Positions 1 to 5,430 are shown, numbered from the stretch's first letter. The stretch: 7,864 nt of DNA from Citromicrobium sp. (GCA_003248395.1 QFNA01000122.1:1-7864), one strand, 5' to 3'. Notes: generated from the sequence alone by a model not told the origin. Made by a program: numbers and translations.

Positions 1-342
1 ATCCGGCCCCTCGCCGAAAGCAAAGGTCTTGATCAGCGCCGAGCCGACCGGGAATTCGAGCAGCCCTTCCGCCGACACGCCGACTTCCGCGCCATCGGGC
101 ACATAAACGAAACGCAGTTTGTCCGCCCCGTCCGAATAGAGCGGGGTATTCAGGCGATAGGGAATGACGCCGTCAGCGGGTTGCTGGCGTGACGGGTCGT
201 CCGCGAAGAAGCCATATTCCTGCAGGTCGCGCGGCAACCCTGAAGAGATTGCATTGTCGTTGACGTCGCTTGCCCCGCTCGCGAACGTGATCGCAGCCGC
301 GCATGCTGCCACTGCAACGCCGAATAGTACGCGAGCGATCAT
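1..342 (-). CDS. SO2930/HNE_0200-family exported diheme cytochrome-like protein, N-terminal part (3' end outside window)
   Basis: An open frame of 114 codons begins with ATG at 342 and runs off the left edge without a stop. The first 25 or so residues form an export signal: one Arg (R4), then a hydrophobic stretch containing V-A-A-C at residues 11-14. That could be a lipobox, so this may be a lipoprotein. The following region includes a GLPRDLQEYGFF segment and a PYRLNTPLYSDGADKLRF segment. I recognise this pattern from the family NCBI calls SO2930-family diheme c-type cytochrome (TIGR03806, HNE_0200). The heme-binding CxxCH motifs expected further on lie outside the window, so the cytochrome assignment rests on family resemblance alone. 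The start overlaps the stop of the beta-helix gene in an ATGA, implying translational coupling; the two families are known to occur as a pair. Function is not established. Confidence 0.8.
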   Translation of the reverse strand, partial: MIARVLFGVAVAACAAAITFASGASDVNDNAISSGLPRDLQEYGFFADDPSRQQPADGVIPYRLNTPLYSDGADKLRFVYVPDGAEVGVSAEGLLEFPVGSALIKTFAFGEGPD

Positions 343-1541
343 GGCGCGATACGTGCATCCAGTTCCGGCGGCGCACCGATGCCCTGTTGGTCGAACTCGC
401 CTTCGGGCGGGGTTGCCTGCACCGGCGCAGGCTTTGCGCTGTCCAACCCGGCAGCCTGCTGGGTCAGGCCTAGCGACCAGGCGGCAATTCCCGGGACGAT
501 GCGGATTGCCGTTTCGGGATCACCAAGCCCATCCCACATGACCGGCGGCAGCTGGCCGCCAAAGGCCTGCAGCAGCATTTCCGCACCTGGCAGCTGCGGA
601 TCGGTTCCGCCGTCGCGGATCGGGTTTTCGCCAACCACAATACCGCGCGGCAGGGGATCGTATGTGTCGTCGTCGAACGGTTCGGGATAGGCCAGGACCA
701 TGATCGGCGCGGTCGGATTGTTCGACAGGATATTATCCTCGATCAAGACCTTTTCGTTCGCCATCACCATGATGCCCGTCCCGCGAAGGACACCTGCGAC
801 GATATTGCCCGGAGGCGCGAAATTGGCGGTATCGTTCGCCACCACCAGATTGTGCGCGACGACGACGTTGCCACCGCCCATGACCGGCAGGTTGGGCAGG
901 TCGAAAACCAGTATGCCGCCCGTATTGCGCGTCGCGATGTTGTGCTCGACCCGCGCATTGCGGCTGTTCTCGATCTCGATCCCGGCGACATTGGCCTCGG
1001 CAATCGAGTTGCGGACAGTGATCGCGTTCGATTGGCCCACGTAAATTCCTGCGTCGCTTGCACCCGTGACCTTTACGCCATCAACGAGCACGCCGGTGCT
1101 TTCGACCGGGTAGATGCCATAGGCACCATTTTCGGGATGCGGTCCGCGGGTCCATGTCACGCGGATGCGATGGTAGACGATGTTGTCGGCTCCCTTGGAC
1201 TTAACCCCGTCGCCCTTTGGATTTTCCAGTGCAAAATCGCGCAGGGTGACATTGTCGCTGGTGACCAGCAGCCCTTCGCCCGCCCCCTGCTGCCCGGTGA
1301 AATCGAGCACGGTGCCGTCCATGCCCGCTCCGCGCACTGTCACGCCATCGATATCGAGGCTCAGCCCGTCGGTCAGCGCGTAGCGACCCTCCGACAGGAC
1401 GATGTCATCGCCAGGCTGTGCGAGGATCAGCGCCTCCTGCAAACGCTCCTGCGCGCCTTCGCCAGGCGCGATCGTGTGCGTTTCGGCGAAAGCCGGCGAG
1501 GCAAGGCATAGCAGCGTTGCGACAAGACTTGTGCGGATCAT
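339..1541 (-). CDS. Secreted parallel beta-helix repeat protein (TIGR03805-like)
   Basis: This 400-residue protein starts with a clear Sec signal peptide: MIRTS, a hydrophobic core, then P-A-F-A with likely cleavage after residue 19. The body is made of short repeats of the type 'GIYV..S..ITVRNSIAEAN', 'GIEIENSRNARVEHN' and 'VLIEDNILSNN', in which each turn gives a strand, an Asn-rich bend and another strand. This is the right-handed parallel beta-helix pattern of pectate-lyase-like exported proteins. The last 60 or so residues are Pro/Gln/Gly-rich and probably lie outside the helix. I chose ATG at 1541 because AGGGGAG lies 6 bases upstream and the signal peptide begins there; a TTG at 1565 would add an unlikely leader. 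The gene lies 42 bases after the small membrane protein and overlaps the cytochrome-like gene by 4 bases. TIGR03805 proteins recur with TIGR03806 partners; their substrate and role are unknown. Confidence 0.88.
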   Translation of the reverse strand: MIRTSLVATLLCLASPAFAETHTIAPGEGAQERLQEALILAQPGDDIVLSEGRYALTDGLSLDIDGVTVRGAGMDGTVLDFTGQQGAGEGLLVTSDNVTLRDFALENPKGDGVKSKGADNIVYHRIRVTWTRGPHPENGAYGIYPVESTGVLVDGVKVTGASDAGIYVGQSNAITVRNSIAEANVAGIEIENSRNARVEHNIATRNTGGILVFDLPNLPVMGGGNVVVAHNLVVANDTANFAPPGNIVAGVLRGTGIMVMANEKVLIEDNILSNNPTAPIMVLAYPEPFDDDTYDPLPRGIVVGENPIRDGGTDPQLPGAEMLLQAFGGQLPPVMWDGLGDPETAIRIVPGIAAWSLGLTQQAAGLDSAKPAPVQATPPEGEFDQQGIGAPPELDARIAP

Positions 1542-1547
1542 GAGTTT

Positions 1548-1554
1548 CTCCCCT
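1548..1554 (-). promoter_or_regulatory. Ribosome-binding site of the beta-helix gene
   Basis: Reading the minus strand, AGGGGAG is followed by six bases and then ATG at 1541. It decides the start in favour of 1541 over the in-frame TTG at 1565, which has no comparable upstream motif. Confidence 0.7.
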
Positions 1555-1583
1555 CTCACCCGCAATACTGCCGCGTATCGTGT

Positions 1584-1946
1584 TTATTGCAAGCCTATCT
1601 CGCTGGTCGAAAAGGCGCAGATCGCCGCGGAACTGGCCGTGACGTCGATCGCCTCGCGGTCGTCGACCCGGCGCAGGCGTTCGAGGAATTCGGCCATGTT
1701 GAGCTGGGTCTCGCCCTCGGACCCTTCCTCGCTGCTCGAAAGGTTCTCAAGCTTGCGCAACTGGTTGAGCGAGAGCCGCTCCGACATGCGCTGCCCCATG
1801 CATGCAGCGATCGGTTGCGGAATGCCTTTTGTCACCAGTGTGCGCTCGATCCGGCCCGAGGTGACACGTTCCACCCCGCCGAATGCCACAAAAGCGATAC
1901 CCACAATCGCGGCAAGCGCGAGCACGATGAGAAGCATACGCTTCAC
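1584..1946 (-). CDS. Small membrane-anchored protein of unknown function
   Basis: The frame encodes 120 residues from a GTG at 1946; an in-frame ATG at 1937 (fourth codon) is an alternative start with no better ribosome-binding site. Residues 4-23 are one hydrophobic segment (LLIVLALAAIVGIAFVAF), either a membrane anchor or an uncleaved signal. The rest is a soluble domain with a 'CMGQRMSERLSLNQLRKL' helix, an acidic Ser/Glu/Gly linker at about 70-80, and a 'VTASSAAICAF' end. Its two cysteines, C49 and C110, could pair if the domain is outside the cytoplasm. I have an impression of similar proteins in sphingomonads but know no function. GTG follows the pntB stop by one base, so translation probably depends on ribosomes leaving pntB. 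Third-position GC is only about 65% over a 46-codon sample (hand count), lower than most neighbours. Confidence 0.75.
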   Translation of the reverse strand: MKRMLLIVLALAAIVGIAFVAFGGVERVTSGRIERTLVTKGIPQPIAACMGQRMSERLSLNQLRKLENLSSSEEGSEGETQLNMAEFLERLRRVDDREAIDVTASSAAICAFSTSEIGLQ

Positions 1947-1947
1947 G

Positions 1948-2655
1948 TCAGTCGAGCGCCTTCACGATTTCCTCGACCATCTTCTTGGCGTCGGAGAGCA
2001 GCATCATGGTCTGGTCCATGTAGAAAACGTCGTTGTCGACGCCCGCATAGCCCACGCCGCCCATGCTGCGCTTGATGAAGAAGACCTGCTTGGCCTTCTC
2101 CACGTCGAACACAGGCATGCCGTAGATGGGCGAGGACTTGTCGGTCTTGGCCGCCGGGTTCACCACGTCGTTCGCGCCGATGATGAAGGCGACGTCGGCC
2201 TGCGCGAATTCGCTGTTGATGTCCTCCAGCTCGAAGACGTTTTCGTAAGGCACCTGCGCTTCGGCGAGCAGCACGTTCATATGCCCTGGCATGCGCCCGG
2301 CGACGGGGTGGATGGCGTATTTCACCTCGACGCCCTTCTCCTCGAGGATGTCGGCCATCTCGCGAAGCGCATGCTGCGCCTGCGCCACCGCCATGCCGTA
2401 GCCGGGGATGATTATGACCTTTTCCGCCTGTTCGAGCATGAAGGCTGCATCGGCCGCGCTGCCCTGCTTGTAGGGGCGCTGCTCCTTCGCCTCGCCGCCT
2501 GCGCCGCCGCTGTCGTCCGCACCAAACCCGCCCGCGATCACGGACAGGAAGCTGCGGTTCATCGCGCGGCACATTATGTAGCTGAGGATTGCACCCGAAG
2601 AACCGACCAGCGCGCCGGTGATAATCATCGCGGTGTTGCCGAGCGTGAAGCCCAT
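1948..2655 (-). CDS. pntB: pntB 3' fragment: last membrane helices and NADP(H)-binding domain III
   Basis: This is the readable second half, 235 residues if started at ATG 2655; the homologous frame begins earlier, at 2688. It has 'ALVGSSGAILSYIMCRAMNRSF', then a Gly/Ala/Asp linker, then domain III: 'PGYGMAVAQAQ' (nucleotide fold), 'HPVAGRMPGHMNVLLAEA', 'GANDVVNPAA', and 'FIKRSMGGVGYAG', the Lys-Arg-Ser loop that holds the NADP 2'-phosphate. No ribosome-binding site precedes ATG 2655, so separate translation is doubtful; at most it could be coupled to the stop at 2685. Codons are strongly GC-ending (about 89% of 95 sampled, hand count). Confidence 0.75.
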   Translation of the reverse strand: MGFTLGNTAMIITGALVGSSGAILSYIMCRAMNRSFLSVIAGGFGADDSGGAGGEAKEQRPYKQGSAADAAFMLEQAEKVIIIPGYGMAVAQAQHALREMADILEEKGVEVKYAIHPVAGRMPGHMNVLLAEAQVPYENVFELEDINSEFAQADVAFIIGANDVVNPAAKTDKSSPIYGMPVFDVEKAKQVFFIKRSMGGVGYAGVDNDVFYMDQTMMLLSDAKKMVEEIVKALD

Positions 2656-2684
2656 CGCCGCCGCCGCCCAGCCCGAATAGCTGT

Positions 2685-3398
2685 TCAGCTGGTCTGATCC
2701 GGTCCGGACGCCATGGCAAAGAGCGCGGTCAGCACGATGATCGCCGCCAGCGTGCCGAGGTTGATGACGTGCCGCATGGGCAGCAGGATCGGAGATCCGC
2801 TCATGCGGCCGGAAAGTTTGAGGAACGCGATTATCGAACCGCTGAAGGTGATCGCCCCGATGGCTATGCCGAGAGCCATCTCGATCTTGCTGATCGGGCT
2901 TATAGCAGTTGTGTAGTCCACCACGCGACCATCGACGGTGGCTATGATGTCTGGGACGAGCAATCCGAAGGCGCCAGGATTCAAATACGCTGCCCAGCCC
3001 ACAAGCACCGCAGCCAAGCCCACAAGCGAGTGAAACGCAGCCACCAGTTCGGGCATCGCTGTCATTGCAATGCGGCGCGCGATCATTAGTCCGATCACCC
3101 CGCCAACAGCAATTGCGATCAGGATTTCGAAAATATTGGCGACGTCATGCGTCACCAGCGTCGTCACCACTGCGATCAGCATGCCGATCATACCGAAGCG
3201 GTTACCCGTTCGGCTTGTCGCAGGTGAGGAAAGGCCGCGCAGAGCGAGGATGAAGAATACGCCCGCAATGAGATAGGCGAGCGCCACCCACGGGTTCGTC
3301 GACCCATGCTCGAGGGCGGGCAGCGCTACGGTCGGGCTGTCGGGGCCAAACTCGGGTGCGATCGCAGGCGGCGGCGGTGCTGGAAGAGGAGATGTCAT
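2685..3398 (-). CDS. pntB: pntB 5' fragment: membrane domain of transhydrogenase beta
   Basis: This is the readable first half, 237 codons. Residues 1-34 are a Pro/Ala-rich extension absent from E. coli PntB. Six or so hydrophobic helices follow, including GNRFGMIGM, the proton-channel His123 segment and 'ITFSGSIIAFLKLSGRMSG'. After 'LGTLAAIIVLTALFAMASG' the frame ends abruptly. Third-position GC is about 68% in 121 sampled codons (hand count), clearly below the second half. On its own it would be a truncated membrane protein without an NADP(H) domain. Confidence 0.75.
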   Translation of the reverse strand: MTSPLPAPPPPAIAPEFGPDSPTVALPALEHGSTNPWVALAYLIAGVFFILALRGLSSPATSRTGNRFGMIGMLIAVVTTLVTHDVANIFEILIAIAVGGVIGLMIARRIAMTAMPELVAAFHSLVGLAAVLVGWAAYLNPGAFGLLVPDIIATVDGRVVDYTTAISPISKIEMALGIAIGAITFSGSIIAFLKLSGRMSGSPILLPMRHVINLGTLAAIIVLTALFAMASGPDQTS

Positions 3399-3682
3399 CA
3401 CTTCTTCTCCTTCTTCTTGTACATGGCGAGCATGCGCGCCGTCACCGCAAAGCCGCCAAAAATGTTGACGCTGGCGAGCACGATGCCGAGCAGCCCCAGC
3501 CACTTCGCCCCCGGCACATCCGCCGCCGCCGCCGCGATCAGCGCACCGACGATGATTACCGAGGAAATCGCATTGGTCACCGCCATCAGCGGCGTGTGCA
3601 GCGCGGGCGTGACCGACCAGACCACGTAATAGCCGACAAAACACGCCAGCACGAAGATCGAAAGGATCGAAATGAAGTCCAT
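3398..3682 (-). CDS. pntAB: NAD(P) transhydrogenase subunit alpha, membrane part
   Basis: PntAB is the small membrane subunit that completes domain II of proton-translocating transhydrogenase in bacteria where alpha is split, as in Rhodospirillum rubrum. The 94 residues hold three or four hydrophobic helices: 'ISILSIFVLACFVGYYVVW', then the diagnostic 'TPALHTPLMAVTNAISSVI', then 'WLGLLGIVLASVNIFGGFA', ending in a Lys-rich tail (YKKKEKK). I start at ATG 3682 because the homologous sequence (MDFISIL) begins there and GGAG lies 10 bases upstream; further upstream the same frame runs into the inverted repeat. Its ATG overlaps the DUF559 stop (TAATG) and its stop overlaps the pntB start (TGATG). 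The gene is intact, and its ribosome-binding site lies just outside the inserted unit. Confidence 0.93.
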   Translation of the reverse strand: MDFISILSIFVLACFVGYYVVWSVTPALHTPLMAVTNAISSVIIVGALIAAAAADVPGAKWLGLLGIVLASVNIFGGFAVTARMLAMYKKKEKK

Positions 3683-4101
3683 TATTCGAAAACTCCAGTC
3701 TCTCCCCCTCTGGGGGAGGTGGCAGCCGCGCCAGCGGCTGACGGAGGGGGCTGGTTTGCGCAAAATCGTGCAAGCCCATCGGCGACGTCAGCTGGGTGGC
3801 GCAGAACCTCACTTGCAGCTATACGAATGACATCTATCCCCTGCTCTTTGAGCCAGGCGTCTCGCTTGCGGTCACGCTCCGGATTGACACCCATATCGTG
3901 CGAGATACCGTCGATCTCTATCGCTAGCCTTTTGCTAGCGCAGTAGAAATCGACAACCATGTCGCCGACAGGATGGTAGTTGCGAAACTTCATTCCGTGA
4001 GGACGCTGGCGCAAATGCCTCCAGAGCAGACCCTCGGGCAGCGACATTTCGCGGCGCTGTCGACGGGCAGAAGCGAGCGAGCGGATGGTATGGTTTTCCA
4101 A
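3682..4101 (-). CDS. DUF559 (Vsr/MutH-fold) endonuclease-domain protein carried by the inserted unit
   Basis: This 139-residue protein has the DUF559 pattern: 'ARRQRREMSLPEGLLWRHLR' (E23), 'KFRNYHPVGDMVVDFYC' (D51), 'RLAIEIDGISHD' (E62, D64, H68) and a closing 'GIDVIRIAASEVL' strand. These acidic and His positions fit a PD-(D/E)XK nuclease fold related to Vsr; activity is inferred and the cellular role of DUF559 is unknown. The start is TTG 4101, the only start between the upstream stop and the conserved domain, with GGAGG nine bases before it inside the right repeat. ATG 4047 would cut off the first helix. Residues 118-134 (PPPSAAGAAATSPRGG...) are simply the left inverted repeat read through, so they are not part of the family fold. 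The stop overlaps the pntAB ATG. Hand-counted GC over 3781-4020 is about 55%. It does not belong to the transhydrogenase. Confidence 0.82.
   Translation of the reverse strand: MENHTIRSLASARRQRREMSLPEGLLWRHLRQRPHGMKFRNYHPVGDMVVDFYCASKRLAIEIDGISHDMGVNPERDRKRDAWLKEQGIDVIRIAASEVLRHPADVADGLARFCANQPPPSAAGAAATSPRGGETGVFE
3702..3751 (-). repeat. Left inverted repeat of the DUF559 unit, 50 bp
   Basis: Read on the minus strand: GCCCCCTCCGTCAG, then a hairpin CAGCCGC-TGGC-GCGGCTG (7-bp stem), then CCAC and a second hairpin CTCCCCC-AGA-GGGGGAG (7-bp stem). It matches the right copy in the 14-base head and in CTGCCACCTCCCCCA, and differs in the first hairpin. It is translated as the last part of the DUF559 protein. 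I recognise this type of repeat from alphaproteobacterial intergenic sequence but cannot name a family. Confidence 0.85.
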
Positions 4102-4106
4102 GCTTC

Positions 4107-4153
4107 GCCCCCTCCGTCAGCGCTTCGCGCTGCCACCTCCCCCAAAGGGGGAG
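4107..4153 (+). repeat. Right inverted repeat of the DUF559 unit, 47 bp
   Basis: Read on the plus strand: GCCCCCTCCGTCAG, then hairpin CAGCGC-TTC-GCGCTG (6-bp stem), then CCAC and hairpin CTCCCCC-AAA-GGGGGAG (7-bp stem). The first stem differs from the left copy on both sides, so pairing is kept. Its start lies 6 bases beyond the DUF559 TTG codon, and its tip is 19 bases from the pntAA stop. Transcribed with pntAA, the hairpins could act as an RNA-stability or partial termination element; no T-run follows. Confidence 0.85.
4111..4115 (-). promoter_or_regulatory. Ribosome-binding site of DUF559 gene, supplied by the repeat
   Basis: On the minus strand GGAGG is followed by nine bases and the TTG at 4101. 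The motif is part of the conserved CCCCCTCCGTCAG head of the inverted repeat, so the unit brings its own translation signal. It supports the TTG start over the internal ATG at 4047, which has no such motif. Confidence 0.5.
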
Positions 4154-4172
4154 TCTTCCGTGCCGCCTTCGA

Positions 4173-5294
4173 TCAACCTGACAGCCTCTCGTTCACGACC
4201 TTCCCGCCATGCGTCAGCCGCACGGCGTCGCCGATTTCCTCGTCAAGCACCGGCTTGCCCGCCTTCTTGTCCCAGAAGGCGGAGAGGAAATTGAACAGAT
4301 TCCGCGCGAACAGTGCCGATGCGTCGGCGGCGAGGTGTCCGGCGGTGTTCGAATAGCCAACGATTTTCACGCCATGCCTTTCGACCGTCTGGTCAGGCTG
4401 TGAACCCTCGACATTGCCGCCTTGGGCCACGGCGAGATCGAAGATCACGCTGCCGGGCTTCATCGTCGCGATCTGCGCTTCCGAAATCAGCCGCGGCGCG
4501 GGCTTGCCCGGAATCAGCGCGGTGGTGATGACGATGTCCTGCTTGGCGATGTGCGCGCTGACCAGTTCGGCCTGCGCCTTCTGGTATTCCTCGCTCATCT
4601 CGGTGGCATATCCGCCCGAGCCCTCGCCCTCGATACCGGCGACATTCTCGACGAAGACCGCTTTCGCGCCGAGCGACTGGATCTGTTCCTTCGTGGCGCT
4701 GCGCACATCGGTGGCACTGACCTGCGCGCCGAGCCGCTTGGCCGTGGCGATCGCCTGCAGGCCCGCCACGCCCACGCCCATTACGAAGACCTTGGCCGCC
4801 TGAACCGTGCCGGCGGCGGTCATCATCATCGGGAAGGCGCGGCCATATTCATTGGCCGCAGTCAGCACCGCCTTGTAACCGGCGAGGTTGGACTGGCTCG
4901 ACAGCACGTCCATGCTCTGCGCGCGGGTTATGCGCGGCATGAATTCCATCGACAGGGCTTCGAACCCGGCCTTGGCGTAGGCTTGAACGCGGTCCGTCTC
5001 GCGGAACGGATCGAAGGTCGCGGCGATCCACGCGCCCGGCTTCGCGCCGGTTATCGCGCCGACTTCGGGCGCCTGAACGCCGAGGATGATGTCGGCATCG
5101 TTGACGACCTGCGCCGCCGGCCCGACCTCCGCGCCAGCCTCGCGATAGGCATCGTCGGTGACGGCGGCGCGCAGGCCTGCACCCTGCTCGACCGCGACGG
5201 TGGCTCCCAACGCGGCGAACTTCTTCGCCGTTTCGGGTGTCAGGGCAACGCGGCTTTCGCCCGCTGCGCGTTCGGCCAGGACCGCGATCCGCAT
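4173..5294 (-). CDS. pntAA: NAD(P) transhydrogenase subunit alpha, NAD(H)-binding part
   Basis: PntAA is the cytoplasmic domain I that binds NAD(H) and passes hydride to NADP+ on domain III of PntB. The 373 residues match the size of the separate R. rubrum-type subunit. The N-terminal half starts MRIAVLAERAAGESRVALTP and carries the RQD loop: Arg121, Gln126 and Asp129 in 'PRITRAQSMD', equal to R. rubrum R127/Q132/D135. The NAD fold follows, with 'GVGVAGLQAIATAKRLGA' and the closing Asp in 'ATDVRSATKEQIQSLGAK', then 'EYQKAQAELV' and 'PAPRLI'. All key residues are present. The start is ATG 5294, ten bases after the subunit IV-like stop, without a strong ribosome-binding site, suggesting coupling. 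Downstream, the DUF559 unit begins 19 bases after its stop. With pntB broken, this subunit would have no complete partner from this operon. Confidence 0.96.
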   Translation of the reverse strand: MRIAVLAERAAGESRVALTPETAKKFAALGATVAVEQGAGLRAAVTDDAYREAGAEVGPAAQVVNDADIILGVQAPEVGAITGAKPGAWIAATFDPFRETDRVQAYAKAGFEALSMEFMPRITRAQSMDVLSSQSNLAGYKAVLTAANEYGRAFPMMMTAAGTVQAAKVFVMGVGVAGLQAIATAKRLGAQVSATDVRSATKEQIQSLGAKAVFVENVAGIEGEGSGGYATEMSEEYQKAQAELVSAHIAKQDIVITTALIPGKPAPRLISEAQIATMKPGSVIFDLAVAQGGNVEGSQPDQTVERHGVKIVGYSNTAGHLAADASALFARNLFNFLSAFWDKKAGKPVLDEEIGDAVRLTHGGKVVNERLSG

Positions 5295-5304
5295 CCGCGC
5301 GCCG

Positions 5305-5430
5305 TCAGCTGGAAATCAGCACGACGACGATGGCGGTAATCACGATAATCAGCGGCACCGTCCATTTCAGCGCCCCGATGAAAGAACCGTAGGTGCGCGA
5401 GTGTGCCTTCATATCGTTGGCGGATTCCAT
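5305..5430 (-). CDS. aa3-type cytochrome c oxidase subunit IV-like small membrane protein
   Basis: A 41-codon gene, ATG 5430 to TGA 5305, with AGGGA seven or eight bases upstream of the start. The protein has a short polar head (MESANDMKAHSRTYGSF), the segment 'GALKWTVPLI', and one long hydrophobic helix to the end (IIVITAIVVVLISS). A short head, a 'F.G..KWT' element and a single helix fit the bacterial aa3-type cytochrome c oxidase subunit IV family (COX4_pro_2), a dispensable accessory subunit of the terminal oxidase. In sphingomonads such a gene often precedes pntAA, which matches its place here, ten bases ahead. It is the first gene of the leftward series and would share its promoter. The assignment rests on length, helix and context; a general one-helix membrane protein remains possible. 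Confidence 0.75.
   Translation of the reverse strand: MESANDMKAHSRTYGSFIGALKWTVPLIIVITAIVVVLISS

Larger units (their letters stand above)
1948..3398 (-). pseudogene. pntB: NAD(P) transhydrogenase subunit beta, broken by an internal loss with frameshift
   Basis: PntB forms most of the membrane proton channel (domain II) and the NADP(H)-binding domain III. Both are recognisable here but in different frames. The N-terminal part (3398-2685) keeps the membrane helices and the 'MPELVAAFHSLVGLAA' segment; its His123 corresponds to E. coli beta-His91. It then stops at TGA 2687-2685 after '..FAMASGPDQTS'. The C-terminal part resumes at 2688 in another frame with 'LNSYSGWAAAAMGFTLGN' and continues to the stop at 1948 through all domain III motifs. 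Compared with E. coli PntB as I remember it, about 30-35 residues are missing between them: one membrane helix and the IGGADMPVVVSM segment with beta-Asp213. The missing length should be 1 modulo 3. ATG 3398 overlaps the pntAB stop (TGATG). Apart from the junction neither half shows decay, so the lesion is recent, or an assembly error. Confidence 0.85.
3702..4153. mobile_element. Candidate 452-bp mobile unit: inverted repeats around a DUF559 gene
   Basis: The unit lies between pntAA and pntAB, which are normally adjacent. Its ends are inverted copies of one repeat (3702-3751 and 4107-4153), with outer tips CTCCCCC and GGGGGAG. On the plus strand AGTCT occurs at 3697-3701 and again at 4152-4156, giving a direct repeat of 3 bases (TCT) outside the tips, or 5 if the tip AG is shared. 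Deleting the unit with one AGTCT leaves 35 bases between the pntAA stop and pntAB, still containing GGAG before the pntAB start. No transposase is present; DUF559 is the only gene. The sequence shows ends, flanks and cargo; mobility is inference. Confidence 0.6.

Noticed and set aside
1542..1565. TTG start at 1565 for the beta-helix gene
   Set aside because: It would place MRVRGEKL before a complete signal peptide; ATG 1541 has AGGGGAG at proper distance.
1402..2697. 431-codon plus-strand open frame across the beta-helix start, small protein and pntB
   Set aside because: It crosses several real minus-strand genes and is His/Arg/Val-rich without any family pattern.
3702..3751. Repeat hairpins as an intrinsic terminator of pntAA
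   Set aside because: The stems are strong but no T-run follows, and the copy at 3702-3751 lies inside a coding frame leading into pntAB.
4422..5339. 305-codon plus-strand open frame opposite pntAA
   Set aside because: It lies wholly over pntAA with all its motifs, and its translation is rich in Arg, Gly, Asp and His without domains, as expected from the opposite strand of a GC-rich gene.
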